A stretch of DNA of 64,000 nt. It comes from Bdellovibrionales bacterium. GTDB lineage: Bacteria; Bdellovibrionota; Bdellovibrionia; Bdellovibrionales; UBA1609. The notes below the pieces were generated by a model. It did no database searches. It worked only from the letters and a program-made list of their open reading frames with translations, and was not told where the DNA came from. The position numbers and the translations under genes are program-made. Numbering within the stretch: the first letter of the stretch is position 1; the number at the start of each line of letters is the position of its first letter. This document shows positions 8,649 through 17,911 of this stretch, in pieces. The stretch spans positions 1 through 64,000 of the forward strand of contig JAIBAM010000011.1 in NCBI GenBank assembly GCA_019695175.1, in the 5' to 3' direction.

Positions 8649-9805
8649 TGTAAGGTTCCTCGAGAAGAAAATTGAGAGACTAAGCTCTGAATTTGAGGGT
8701 GGTGGGGGCAATATTGTAGAGCCAAATGCAATAATTTTTTGTGCTCTTGGGGGGAATCGACTAATTGGACTAATTTTAGATAAGGAAGTGGAGCGCAAGG
8801 GTTAAAATTCAAAGTATTTCTGAAATAATTAATGGCTTTAATCCGTTGTCCTTGCTTTTCAGCAAAGAGTCCTGCGAGTAATAAAAATTCCCATCTATTT
8901 TCATCTAATTTAAAGGCTTTTTTTAAAAGAGATGGGATATTTTTTTGAGGTTTAGTTTTAATGAACCTTCTTGTTTTCATAATGAGATCTCGGGAAGGCC
9001 ATGCGTTTAATACTCGTTTGGAAATGAGTGATAAAAGCTCCTCCCAATTCATAGAGGATGTGGATTTTAATTTTGTTGTGGAGGACTGAGGGTGATCAAT
9101 ATATAAGTCGCCGATAAGGCGGAATTTTTGAATCAGCGAAGGGTCACGGCTTAAAAAAACCATGGGTAAGCTGCGATCCTGGGTTTTTTTTTTGAGCTGT
9201 AAACACCAGTTTGTAATGTTTTCGTCACAGGATTTAGGATCTAGAATAAGGGCTCCGATTTTTGTTTTATTTCTATTAAAATACTCAATAAAAGATTTTG
9301 AGTCCGTGAATACATGGAGTTGGGACCAGTGACCTAAGTTTTCTTTTTTAGTAAATAAATTTGATTCAATAAATGCGTGATTCAGAACTAAAATATGATT
9401 TCGTTGCTCCCAACGCAACTGATGGGCTTGAATGATTCCATCAGAAAAATGGGAAAGATTAAAGGGTCTTAGTAGGAGGCGATCTATACGAAAGTGGATG
9501 GGCTTATTGTTTTTTTGTGAGAAAAGTGGAGTGGGGTTACAATCGATGAATATTAATGGAACGAGGTCTAAGTTTCGATTTTGTGCTATTAAATTAAAAA
9601 AATTATGATGACTTTCTAAGTCCAAGTGTTCTGCGGACGAAAAAATAATAAGATCTATTTTGTGGGTGAATTTTAAAATAAGCTCTTGGGTGTTTTCAAT
9701 ATTCTGAGAGTGAAGTACGGACTTGTAGCCGACATGGTTCAAAAAACGTGTGATTATTTGCGAGGACCTAAGGTCACTTTCAAATAACAATGCAGTTTTT
9801 GCCAT
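8645..9805 (-). CDS. Degenerate receiver domains plus TPR protein
   Basis: A 386-residue protein. Residues 1-120 look like a CheY-like receiver (MAKTALLFESDLRSSQII...), but the phosphoacceptor region is atypical. Residues 135-240 look like a second, more divergent receiver (HILVLNHAFIES... IGALILDP). The C-terminus has TPR-like helices (FAEKQGQRIKAINYFRNTLNF). It probably acts as a protein-interaction or phosphorylation-independent signalling scaffold. The 3' end overlaps the acyltransferase start (ATGA), which suggests the two products work together. Function unknown. Confidence 0.7.
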   Translation of the reverse strand: MAKTALLFESDLRSSQIITRFLNHVGYKSVLHSQNIENTQELILKFTHKIDLIIFSSAEHLDLESHHNFFNLIAQNRNLDLVPLIFIDCNPTPLFSQKNNKPIHFRIDRLLLRPFNLSHFSDGIIQAHQLRWEQRNHILVLNHAFIESNLFTKKENLGHWSQLHVFTDSKSFIEYFNRNKTKIGALILDPKSCDENITNWCLQLKKKTQDRSLPMVFLSRDPSLIQKFRLIGDLYIDHPQSSTTKLKSTSSMNWEELLSLISKRVLNAWPSRDLIMKTRRFIKTKPQKNIPSLLKKAFKLDENRWEFLLLAGLFAEKQGQRIKAINYFRNTLNFNPCAPLPYLKLVQLVDSPQEHKKLLHLALQYCPHHPQIQSLVSQFSSRGTLQ

Positions 9806-10084
9806 TTCAACCGTCCCAAGATTCTTTAAGTTAAATTCATTAAAATTTTAAATTGCTCTAAACTTATGGGAGCAAGGTCTGTGCCACTGCTGCAGACCGA
9901 ATGAAAACTGTTGAAATCCTAAAAAACGCTCCACAAGTGAGCCATAAAGAAAGTTAAATTGAGTTGGGGGCCTTTATAAGGGTTGTGGTTTGCGTTTCAC
10001 CTATGTACGTAAAATGACCACAAAAATGCCTTAAAACGTCACTTTGTCGTAGTCGCATCAGAGGAACTAATATAAGTTGCTTCG

Positions 10085-11662
10085 ATGGTTCATTTAACAC
10101 AAATAGCAAAACATTATGGTAGCAAAACTCTTTTTAATAATGCCTCTTTTCAGATCAATCCTGGTTCCAAAATAGGTTTAGTTGGCCCAAACGGGGCTGG
10201 AAAAACCACTTTGTTTCGGCTGATTATGGGCGAGGAAACTCCGGATATGGGTCAAGTCACTCGATCGGAAAAAACCGTGGTGGGATATTTTTCCCAAAAT
10301 ATTGAAGAAATGAAGGGTCGAACTGTTATTGATGAGGTTAAATCAGCTGGAGGTAAGGTAGAACCTTTGCAGCTAAGAATAAGAGAAATCGAAGAGCTTT
10401 TAACCACGGATCTTGATGAAGTTAAAATGGAAAAAATTTTAACTGAGTACGGAGAATTGCAGGCTGAGTTTGAGCGTTTAGGGGGATATGACTTGGAGGC
10501 TCGAGCTGCCGAAATTATCACTGGACTTGGTTTTCCAATTGATTGGCATTCCCGTCCAACTGAAAGTTTTAGCGGTGGTTGGAAGATGCGAATCGCCTTG
10601 GCAAAGATACTGCTTTTAAATCCAGATGTACTCCTTATGGATGAACCGACCAATCATTTGGATGTGGAGTCCATTGTTTGGTTGGAAGACTGGCTTATGA
10701 ACTTTAAAGGTGCTTTGTTTATGACCAGTCACGATCGGGATTTTATGAATCGCTTGGTGACCAGTATTGTGGAAGTGGCAAATAAAACAATTACTGTTTA
10801 CTCTGGAAACTATGATTTTTATGAACGAGAAAAAGAAATTCGTAAAGAGCAACTTATAGCAGCCGCTCGTCGTCAAGATGAGATGTTGGCAAAAGAAGAG
10901 GAGTTTATTGCACGATTTGCAGCTCGTGCTTCCCATGCGGCTCAGGTCCAATCTCGGGTCAAAAAATTAGAAAAAATTGAGCGCATTGAAATACCTACCG
11001 AGGAAAAGGAAATTTCTTTTGTTTGGCCGGTTCCTCCCCGAGGGGGTGAGGAAGTTGTTAAAATAGAGAGTTTAGGTAAAACCTGGATTACAGAAGAAGG
11101 TAAAAAAATCCCTGTTTTTGCAAATGCCACGGCTTTGGTAAAGCGTTTGGATCGCGTGGCAGTTGTCGGGGTGAATGGTGCAGGGAAATCCACATTACTT
11201 AAAATTGTTGCCGGACAAGTGGAGCCGACTCAGGGGAAAGTCACTTTAGGAGCCAGTATTGAGGTGGGTTATTTTTCTCAAAATTCATTGGACGTACTAC
11301 ATCCTAATAATACTATTTTGGAAGAAGTCCATTCCAGTATTCCCACGGCCACTTTAGGTTATGTGCGGAGTTTGTTGGGAGCCTTTAAATTTTCTGGAGA
11401 CGAAGTTGAAAAAAAAATCTCCGTTCTTTCAGGAGGAGAAAAAAGTCGAGTTGTACTGGCGCTGATTTTAGCTCGACCGGTTAATTTTCTCATTCTGGAT
11501 GAACCCACAAATCATTTGGACATACAGTCTCGTGGGGTTTTATTGGAGAGTATAAAACAATTCCCCGGAACAGTTATGATAGTGAGTCACGATCGACATT
11601 TCCTGCGGCAAATTACCACGCGCACATTTCGTTTAGATCGGCATGAATTAATTATGGATTGA
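10085..11662 (+). CDS. ABC-F family ATPase
   Basis: A 525-residue soluble protein with two ABC domains and no membrane segments. Walker A motifs are GPNGAGKT at residues 34-41 and GVNGAGKST near 362-370. Signature motifs are SGGWKMR and LSGGEKSR, and Walker B regions LLMDEPTNHLD and LILDEPTNHLD. The linker between the domains (about 240-305) is charged and helical, as expected for the P-site tRNA-interaction motif of ABC-F proteins. These bind the ribosome E site and help translation or give antibiotic resistance. The subfamily cannot be fixed by eye, but the length fits housekeeping Uup/YbiT/YheS-like members. Monocistronic. Confidence 0.95.
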   Translation: MVHLTQIAKHYGSKTLFNNASFQINPGSKIGLVGPNGAGKTTLFRLIMGEETPDMGQVTRSEKTVVGYFSQNIEEMKGRTVIDEVKSAGGKVEPLQLRIREIEELLTTDLDEVKMEKILTEYGELQAEFERLGGYDLEARAAEIITGLGFPIDWHSRPTESFSGGWKMRIALAKILLLNPDVLLMDEPTNHLDVESIVWLEDWLMNFKGALFMTSHDRDFMNRLVTSIVEVANKTITVYSGNYDFYEREKEIRKEQLIAAARRQDEMLAKEEEFIARFAARASHAAQVQSRVKKLEKIERIEIPTEEKEISFVWPVPPRGGEEVVKIESLGKTWITEEGKKIPVFANATALVKRLDRVAVVGVNGAGKSTLLKIVAGQVEPTQGKVTLGASIEVGYFSQNSLDVLHPNNTILEEVHSSIPTATLGYVRSLLGAFKFSGDEVEKKISVLSGGEKSRVVLALILARPVNFLILDEPTNHLDIQSRGVLLESIKQFPGTVMIVSHDRHFLRQITTRTFRLDRHELIMD

Positions 11663-11806
11663 GGATCTAAATTCTGGCCAAATTTATAGCACGAAGGAAT
11701 ACAGAAGCAAGGTATAGAATAAGACTTTGTTTCCCGACGCTTTATTTTTCGAATGATTTATTTTTATATTTCAAGTTTAGGTGAGAAGAAGATTTTTGTT
11801 TAAAAG

Positions 11807-11832
11807 ACCAAGGAGTTGTTAGACTCCTTGGT
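11807..11832 (-). terminator. Hairpin terminator of the small secreted-protein gene
   Basis: Ten-base perfect stem (ACCAAGGAGT / ACTCCTTGGT) with a 6-base loop. Read on the minus strand it is followed by CTTTT, so it most likely ends the gene whose stop is at 11906. It may also stop ABC-F transcription from the other side. Confidence 0.7.
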
Positions 11833-11856
11833 GAATTTCCATATTAGTTGCATCAT

Positions 11857-11865
11857 CCCCCCCCC
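11857..11865. repeat. C9 homopolymer tract
   Basis: Nine C between the 3' ends of two converging genes, identical in length to tracts at 2247 and 32587. Confidence 0.9.
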
Positions 11866-11905
11866 TTCAGAACAATCACTTAGGGGAATCTTCTAATTAT
11901 CTGTG

Positions 11906-12409
11906 CTATTTAGCATTAGTAACAGGAATTTCTTCTTCTGTTTCATGGCAGTTTTGCAATAATATCTGATTATATTTTCGTGCAGATTTTTTAAAGTAAA
12001 TTTGAATTTGCGTTTCTGCTAAGTTACTCCCTGACCTCCACTCTTGACCAAGGTCTTTAGATCGAGTGACATCCATAGTAACTTCGACTCTTGAAATGCT
12101 GTGAGTATTCACCCTATTGGGTTTAGGAAAATAGGGGAGAAGAATTTTAGTCACATTCACCCCTTCAGCAACAACTGTATTGTACTCTCCATCAAGTTCT
12201 AGATTCGCAACTAATTTATTTAGATGGTAAACCTTAAGATCAAAAATTTTAATTACAACAGTGTACCCATCAGGTGTACCACATTCAGTTGTCTTCTTTG
12301 GAACCACGGTATGGGCATCATGGATAGTAACAGGTGCCTCCTTTGCGAAGGTAGGGGTACTTAGGAAACAAGCAAAAAAAGCAGCAGTAACAACCACGTA
12401 TTTTTTCAT
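11906..12409 (-). CDS. Secreted protein of unknown function
   Basis: A 167-residue protein with a clear signal peptide (MKKYVVVTAAFFACFLSTPTFA, cleavage after AFA-like site). The mature part is strand-rich with two Cys (ECGTPDG near the start, NCHETEEE near the end) that could form a disulfide. Its minus-strand leader has an AAAGGAAAG ribosome-binding site. It is first of three similar-sized exported proteins on this strand, each with its own downstream hairpin. Family not recognised. Confidence 0.75.
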   Translation of the reverse strand: MKKYVVVTAAFFACFLSTPTFAKEAPVTIHDAHTVVPKKTTECGTPDGYTVVIKIFDLKVYHLNKLVANLELDGEYNTVVAEGVNVTKILLPYFPKPNRVNTHSISRVEVTMDVTRSKDLGQEWRSGSNLAETQIQIYFKKSARKYNQILLQNCHETEEEIPVTNAK

Positions 12410-12435
12410 AGAACTTTCCTTTATTTAAAAAGTTT

Positions 12436-12472
12436 ATAAACCAACGGCTGAGACAATCTGGCGTTGGTTTAT
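12436..12472 (-). terminator. Hairpin terminator
   Basis: Eleven-base perfect stem (ATAAACCAACG / CGTTGGTTTAT) with a 15-base loop. On the minus strand it is followed by CTTTTT. It lies about 100 bases after the gene ending at 12573 and just before the start of the next one. Confidence 0.65.
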
Positions 12473-12572
12473 GATTTGACAACCTGTAGCAAGTTTTTAT
12501 TTAATTTTCAGTAGATTTTTGAGGACCAGTAATTTTTATATATTTTATATTTTTTTTTGGAAAAAAATTTAA

Positions 12573-13031
12573 TTAATCTAATTTAGTTTTAATTTTATAA
12601 ACTGCAGTAGATTTGCAGACCATATTTCCAGCGCTTCCATCGCACTTTGGGGATCCACACTCCAAGTTGATAATTTTATTTTCTTTATTGTCAGTTCGAA
12701 ACGTTTTTTTCCAAGAATCACAGGCTGTCTTCCACTTCGTTTTAGCATCTTTTGCTGTAGCCCCGGTATCTCCTTCAATATCAGAATTACCATCCGTGAT
12801 TTCCCATTTTCTGTCTTTTGATTTCTCTTCGGTTGGGGCGGTATCAGCGCTTCGTTTACCCTTATGAATTTTAATAGTAGTTTCTTCGTCCCCAGCACTT
12901 ATATCCTTTACATCCACAGACTGGGAAAAAGCGGAATAGGAAATGGTAAATAGAGTGAGGGTGGTCATGATTAAAAAAACCGAAACGAGTCGGGGGCTAA
13001 AATTAAATTGGTGCAAGGGATTTTTTTTCAT
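12573..13031 (-). CDS. Secreted Cys-containing protein of unknown function
   Basis: A 152-residue protein with a hydrophobic signal or anchor (residues about 14-36, ...YSAFSQS). The middle is highly charged and Lys/Asp/Glu-rich, probably disordered. The C-terminal part (about 100-152) has four Cys (TACDSW, LECGSPKCDG, MVCKS) and may be a small disulfide-bonded module. AAGGAGCACTCAC precedes the ATG on the minus strand. No family recognised. Confidence 0.7.
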   Translation of the reverse strand: MKKNPLHQFNFSPRLVSVFLIMTTLTLFTISYSAFSQSVDVKDISAGDEETTIKIHKGKRSADTAPTEEKSKDRKWEITDGNSDIEGDTGATAKDAKTKWKTACDSWKKTFRTDNKENKIINLECGSPKCDGSAGNMVCKSTAVYKIKTKLD

Positions 13032-13211
13032 GTGAGTGCTCCTTTAGACTGAGAGTTAGTACGGCTCTCTACGTTAACGTTATAGTTAAGATTAGGTCTA
13101 AGAATGATAATGAGTTCAAAAGCCAAAAGCATCAAAAAAATTTATGTTCATTTCTGGCTGGCTTTATTTTGGAGGTTGGAGAGAATAAGAACGTAAAACA
13201 GGCATCAATTT

Positions 13212-13266
13212 AAAAAACAACCGGTCATAGAACTGATATTGAAAGTAATGGCATCACGGCCGGTTG
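13212..13266 (-). terminator. Hairpin terminator
   Basis: Seven-base arms (CAACCGG / CCGGTTG) around a 35-base loop, followed on the minus strand by six T. It lies about 45 bases after the gene ending at 13311. Confidence 0.55.
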
Positions 13267-13310
13267 AGTTTCAAGTGTTATAAGAGGGTCAGATCAAGTC
13301 GTGCTCCTAC

Positions 13311-13796
13311 TTAATTCTGACTTTTAGGATCTATTTTGGTGCATTTAAGCTCATGGAGAGGGCTACTGTGATCAATAGGGACAATTCCTCCTATATAAAC
13401 CCAGGCATATGATTCGTCGCTTACACCGTTAAGAGTTCCTAACAAAACTATGTATTTTGAGTGTGCTTGACTTTCTTCTTCAAATTTCTGGATTTTCCTC
13501 CCATCTTTCTCTATGGTTTTTTTGGTAGAGTTAAGCACACGACATTTTTTATATAAATAGCCGGCTGGATTGGGGTCGATCAAATAAAGGGATGAAGAGG
13601 TTAGTTCTTCCATTACCACTCTTGCACTCTCCCCAGTAGGTTGAGTCCAGTCGGTGCAACTAATGTGAGGTCGACTCTCGATTTCTATCACCGTTTCATT
13701 GCAAGGGTCTCGTGATAGTTCTTCGGCGAAGGACAAGGAGGCGCCAAAGGTCAATAAGGAAGCTACGGCAATGCTAAACATTTTTTTATTTTTCAT
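13311..13796 (-). CDS. Secreted Cys-containing protein of unknown function
   Basis: A 161-residue protein with a signal peptide (MKNKKMFSIAVASLLTFGASLSFA) and a mature part with four Cys (DPCNET, ISCTDW, KKCRVL, LKCTK), likely two disulfides in the periplasm or outside. GAGGAAC precedes the start. The 290-base gap before it, facing the divergent fimbrial subunit gene, is AT-rich and should hold both promoters. Family not recognised. Confidence 0.75.
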   Translation of the reverse strand: MKNKKMFSIAVASLLTFGASLSFAEELSRDPCNETVIEIESRPHISCTDWTQPTGESARVVMEELTSSSLYLIDPNPAGYLYKKCRVLNSTKKTIEKDGRKIQKFEEESQAHSKYIVLLGTLNGVSDESYAWVYIGGIVPIDHSSPLHELKCTKIDPKSQN

Positions 13797-14086
13797 ACAA
13801 AGTTCCTCTTTTAAAATAGTTAATGGGTTGATGACAGACCGGGAGTCTCCAATTATTTTTTTTGTTTTTCATTAAAAAATAATTTCGTAGTAATTTTTAT
13901 AATTTTTTCCAAAGCTGTCCTGTGTTTCTTTGTTTCTTTCACGGGCTGATTCGGACTAAGGACTGGATTATTTGGTAGACCTTAAAGTTCTTTTTATTTC
14001 AGACGATATTTTCTTTGAGCCGTAAATCTTTGCGAAGGAATAAATAAACGCATTGATTATAATGAAATTTAAAATGAGAGGGATCT

Positions 14087-14629
14087 ATGAGAAATATATG
14101 GGGTAATGTTTTTGCTTATTTGATGGCACTGTCGCAGGTGTTAAGTCCTGTAGCCATGGCAGCAGATACCTCCATCGCTGTGTTGAATATCAGTGGAAAC
14201 GTTCCAACGGTGTTCAGTGTAACTGCTAGGGGGTTACCGGGCGATTTGGATTTGACTCCTAATGTGAGTGTGGCCAATCGGTTGCTGGGGATCCTTCATT
14301 TTAAATACAATGCAGATGTGGCCAGTATGACTTTAGCAAGCAGTACAGCCAGTGGAGTCCCTGAAAAATCAGGAACAGCCTATGGGTTTGGAGCGGCTGG
14401 GTTTAAAGTCGCTGTTACTGCAGGTTGTTCGAGTGTGGATGCAACTTACAACACAGCATTTTTGCTTACGAATGCGGGTGTAGATGTGAAAAGTGCAGCC
14501 GCTGCGACTTTGACTGCCGGTGTGGAAGAAGACTGCAGTTTGACGGCGACTTGGGCTGGAACAACTTCGACTCTTCCTCTTGCAGGAAAATATTCTATGG
14601 TCATCAATTTGACTATGATTTCGAACTAA
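14087..14629 (+). CDS. Fimbrial major subunit-like protein (copy 1)
   Basis: A 180-residue exported protein: signal peptide ending PVAMAADT, then a strand-rich Ala/Thr/Val-rich mature domain with two Cys spaced about 46 apart (TAGCSSVDA, EEDCSLTA). It ends in alternating hydrophobic residues (YSMVINLTMISN), like a beta-strand used for donor-strand exchange. It is a close paralogue of the gene at 21987-22547; NVPTVFSVTARGLPGDLDL is nearly identical in both. Because chaperone, usher and tip genes lie between the two copies, I infer that this is the shaft subunit of an archaic-type chaperone-usher fimbria. AGAGGGA precedes the ATG. Unusually it is on the opposite strand from the rest of the cluster. 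Confidence 0.75.
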   Translation: MRNIWGNVFAYLMALSQVLSPVAMAADTSIAVLNISGNVPTVFSVTARGLPGDLDLTPNVSVANRLLGILHFKYNADVASMTLASSTASGVPEKSGTAYGFGAAGFKVAVTAGCSSVDATYNTAFLLTNAGVDVKSAAAATLTAGVEEDCSLTATWAGTTSTLPLAGKYSMVINLTMISN

Positions 14630-14670
14630 CTGAACCAGAATAAGAATAATAGGAGCTAATAGGAGCTAAG

Positions 14671-14698
14671 AGTAAAAGGGTCGAGGGCCTTTTTACTC
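14671..14698. terminator. Bidirectional hairpin terminator
   Basis: Arms AGTAAAAGG and CCTTTTTACT (one bulged base) lie between the converging ends of the subunit gene and the tip-protein gene, with T-rich sequence on both sides. Confidence 0.6.
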
Positions 14699-15646
14699 CG
14701 TTGTGGTTGCAGTAATAGTGATATCATCTTGGTGATTTCCTCCAACCAGATTCAATCCGTTTAAACTTCCCACTACAATTCGAAGGGGATAAGCCAGTCC
14801 ACTGAGCGTGGTTTGGCCATTACCCGATAAACCTGTTACGGGTACAGAGCTACTTGTGCTCAAATTAAGCAGGGAAGAATTCGCATAAAACAAGTAAGGA
14901 ACAAGAGAGTTTTTAGCCGGATTTATGTGATGTAATTTCCCGTTGTGAGTGGAGGAAAAAGTCACACTAAATCCAGCATTGGTTCGGATGCGAAGATCAA
15001 AACTGGCACTGGACCCTTCCGCCAGTGTGCCTAAATTTATATTTCGTGTGGTCGATCCAAGCGAAAAACCTCCACCTGAGTCTACCAGAGAGAGTGCGAT
15101 CATTTTTAGAACTTGAACAGTGAGAGTCATAGAGGCACTGGCGACAGGAGTGACGAAGGCTAAGGGATTATCACCCTCATAAAGATTGATCGTGAAAGTG
15201 TCATTGTACGTTCCTGAACTGAGAAGAGTGGGAGTTGTTGCCAAAGAATAGGGAATATCCAAATAGTATAATATGATTTGGGAAAGGTTGGTTCCGGTTT
15301 GAAAACCGCCCTGCAGGACGTCATTGTCACTGGTGATATCAGGAACATCTTTGATAATATTGGAAAGGCTGTTTTCTTTATAAATTTGGTAGCGCGCCGA
15401 AAAACTTCCACTGTTCGCTGCTCTTTGGGAATAACTGGAGGCTCCGCCTTTGCTGATGCCAATGCCATAACTACAAGAATCCGCATTAGCTTTGTCCACG
15501 CGGATTTGAACCGCCACATGAGTGAAATTTAAATTCCAGTCGATGTTAATATTATTTGTTGAAATGGAAAGGCCACAATCAGCGTGGGATTGTAATGTGA
15601 AGCTCAAGGTTACGAGAGAAAAAAATATTGGTATCCACATAATCAC
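14693..15646 (-). CDS. Spore coat U-like fimbrial tip/adhesin protein
   Basis: A 317-residue exported protein with signal peptide (...LQSHA) and two strand-rich domains. Features typical of spore coat protein U (SCPU) domains are the start of the mature chain (DCGLSISTNN), the middle (FTINLYEGDNP) and the end (DDITITATTTE). SCPU proteins are pilins or tip adhesins of archaic chaperone-usher systems. Length suggests two tandem pilin-like domains, as in a tip adhesin. The start lies two bases from the usher stop, so it is the last gene of the chaperone-usher-tip operon. Confidence 0.8.
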   Translation of the reverse strand: MIMWIPIFFSLVTLSFTLQSHADCGLSISTNNINIDWNLNFTHVAVQIRVDKANADSCSYGIGISKGGASSYSQRAANSGSFSARYQIYKENSLSNIIKDVPDITSDNDVLQGGFQTGTNLSQIILYYLDIPYSLATTPTLLSSGTYNDTFTINLYEGDNPLAFVTPVASASMTLTVQVLKMIALSLVDSGGGFSLGSTTRNINLGTLAEGSSASFDLRIRTNAGFSVTFSSTHNGKLHHINPAKNSLVPYLFYANSSLLNLSTSSSVPVTGLSGNGQTTLSGLAYPLRIVVGSLNGLNLVGGNHQDDITITATTTE

Positions 15647-15647
15647 C

Positions 15648-17873
15648 TCACAGACCTTTTTGTTTTAGTTGAATAACACCCAGATCAAAATCAGTAGGGG
15701 TCGATGGACTGAGTGTAAATTCAATAGGCTCATAAATATCTGTGGCTATTTCCAGGCGGTATTTTCCAGGTTTGAAGCCTTCTGAACGAAGGAGTCCTTC
15801 CCTATTAGTGAAAATTAAAATGGGAGGATCCTCTTTATGTGTTAATGGAATAATATAGCCCGCTGAGGAGGAAAGCGGAGCTCCATCCGGACGATGAATT
15901 TCCATACCTAAATAAATAATGGCATCTGTTCCCACATGAAAAACATATCCACTTTTGTAGGTAGGATAGAGATTGAAATGATCCCGTGGCAAAGCTGTAT
16001 TTGGGGGTAAGTTTTGGGAACCCAAATGAAGTGTGGTCAAATTGTAAGAGGAAAGTTCCGGGGCCACGGCAGAGCCGAACTCATCTGTGAGAGCGGTGTA
16101 GGAATCATCGGATTGTGGATTGAGTCGGATTTTTTGCGCACTTAAATTTTTCGTATTGTTGATAATAGCAAAACTGTCAGTCACAGGACGACTGATGGCA
16201 AAATGTCCGTCGGCAAAGACTAAAGCTGTACTCAACTGAAGGGTGGTTGTATTAAGGGTGTTTTTAGAGGGAGAGTCTGAGGTCAGTAAGTCCTCTTGTT
16301 GTTTTTGAATGGTCACTTCATGGGAGGCTATGGCTTTCATGCGATTTCCATTGTACTGGATTTGCCCATTGTAACCTTTTTCACTGCGATCTTCATTGAT
16401 GCCAGCTTGGATAATGGAAGATCCAGCTCCATTGGAAGGATTGTAGGTCCAGTTCACATGACTAGAATTATCACTGCTGCTATGACTTGCAGTGACTACT
16501 TGTCGGTCCTTAGGAAAGGACCATAATAAAAAGCCAAGAAGAGTGAGATCATTACCCCCATGAACTGTTTGCGAGTGACGGGCCGTAAGGCTTGTTGTAA
16601 TTCCATTGTCCCATCTTCGGTTTAAACCTGCAGTGATCGAGAATGAATCGCTCACATCGGGTTTGTTTTTTCGATTAATTTGGTAAGTCATACCGAAGCT
16701 CATCGACATATATTTGGAAATTCCTCGGGTCAGACTTCCTGCAAGATCTGCATATTTTTGGATATCAGCAAAAGGTAATTCTAGCTGAGTAAAATCTCGA
16801 TTGTAAAAAGTCACACCCAAATTATAGGATCTTTGCGTTTTGAAAGGTCCATTGTAATCTAGGTAAAGATATTTAGTGAGCAAGGCCCATCCTGTTGGTG
16901 TGTCGCTGTCAGAGTGAAAGGCAGGTTCTAATTTAAAAAAACCAAATTTTGTCGAGAGCACCCCTTCCATTCCCAGGACAGACTGGGTTTTGTGGGCTTG
17001 GGCGTTCACTCCTAGAGTGAAGTGATCACTGAAACCATAACGATGAAATCCCGTAAATAATAAATTGTTGTTTTCATAGCTTCGGTCCCCGCGATAGGGT
17101 GATGAAAGAGCTCCCAAAGCATAATTATATTGGTGGAGATTTTTTTTGAGCAACTCCGTGTTGGAGAAGTAAGAGTAGTTAAGGACTTCTTGTCGACCTA
17201 CATCATCAATTATTTCTAAACGAATATCATTTGCTCCTCCGTTGAATGGGAATTCCTTGAGTTGATGCTTTCCGGCTGGTAAATCGAGAAGTTGATGGAG
17301 TTGCTCATTGATCCATACATAAACTTTAGCGGGTCTTTTAAGAAAAATTTCGTAGTTTCCAGAGGGATAAGTGAGTTGAGAAGGTTGCATAGAAAATTGT
17401 TTGGTAAGTGCTAAACCCGCCATAGGTTTATAAAGTTGAAAATGCGTGATTGGATAAATCAGGTCCCCCATTTGTGTTCTTACCATGGAATTGGGAAAAT
17501 CCTTGATCAGTCGCGTGTCCTCGCGATTGAAGGGTCTTTCCGTAGGGCCCATTTGGCCCCGATTTTCGGTGTAACTTCCAAAGCCTTCAAATACTAAACT
17601 ATTTAAATTTATTCCAAGCTCTAGAAGCCCTCTCACTGGGGCTCGTCCATCTGAATGGGATAGATGATTGCTGCTTACAGAGTCAGCAACATTAATGTTG
17701 AGATAACTGCTTAAGGTGGCAGGATATTCCAATTCCTCATCTTGGGGGGTTTGTCCTATTTTGCTCAGAGAAGAAATCCGAGGTCGGCGAAGCTCTGGAG
17801 GAACTGAGATATCAATTCTTAACTGGGATTCCTGGTAACGAAGAATCAGGCCGGAACCATTAAAATGGTCCAA
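15648..17873 (-). CDS. Fimbrial outer-membrane usher, main part
   Basis: The 741-residue remainder of a PapC/FimD-type usher, the outer-membrane channel that assembles chaperone-delivered subunits. It holds the end of the N-terminal domain (GLILRYQESQLRIDISVPPE), a long barrel region with repeated aromatic-ended strands, and C-terminal periplasmic domains. It has no signal peptide of its own and no good start. The frame continues upstream without a stop to the A9 tract at 17917-17925, where the short frame 17912-18244 encodes the missing N-terminus. Adding one A would fuse both into an usher of about 865 residues, a normal length. So the gene is either frameshifted, decoded by slippage, or mis-sequenced. 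Confidence 0.85.
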   Translation of the reverse strand: MDHFNGSGLILRYQESQLRIDISVPPELRRPRISSLSKIGQTPQDEELEYPATLSSYLNINVADSVSSNHLSHSDGRAPVRGLLELGINLNSLVFEGFGSYTENRGQMGPTERPFNREDTRLIKDFPNSMVRTQMGDLIYPITHFQLYKPMAGLALTKQFSMQPSQLTYPSGNYEIFLKRPAKVYVWINEQLHQLLDLPAGKHQLKEFPFNGGANDIRLEIIDDVGRQEVLNYSYFSNTELLKKNLHQYNYALGALSSPYRGDRSYENNNLLFTGFHRYGFSDHFTLGVNAQAHKTQSVLGMEGVLSTKFGFFKLEPAFHSDSDTPTGWALLTKYLYLDYNGPFKTQRSYNLGVTFYNRDFTQLELPFADIQKYADLAGSLTRGISKYMSMSFGMTYQINRKNKPDVSDSFSITAGLNRRWDNGITTSLTARHSQTVHGGNDLTLLGFLLWSFPKDRQVVTASHSSSDNSSHVNWTYNPSNGAGSSIIQAGINEDRSEKGYNGQIQYNGNRMKAIASHEVTIQKQQEDLLTSDSPSKNTLNTTTLQLSTALVFADGHFAISRPVTDSFAIINNTKNLSAQKIRLNPQSDDSYTALTDEFGSAVAPELSSYNLTTLHLGSQNLPPNTALPRDHFNLYPTYKSGYVFHVGTDAIIYLGMEIHRPDGAPLSSSAGYIIPLTHKEDPPILIFTNREGLLRSEGFKPGKYRLEIATDIYEPIEFTLSPSTPTDFDLGVIQLKQKGL

Positions 17874-17911
17874 AGCTATCCAACGGGAAGGGATTTTGGA
17901 TTGGAGTATTT

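Noticed and set aside
12578-12898. 106-codon minus-strand frame inside the 152-residue secreted protein
   Set aside because: Shadow in another frame without signal peptide; the 12573-13031 frame has signal, ribosome-binding site and Cys pattern.
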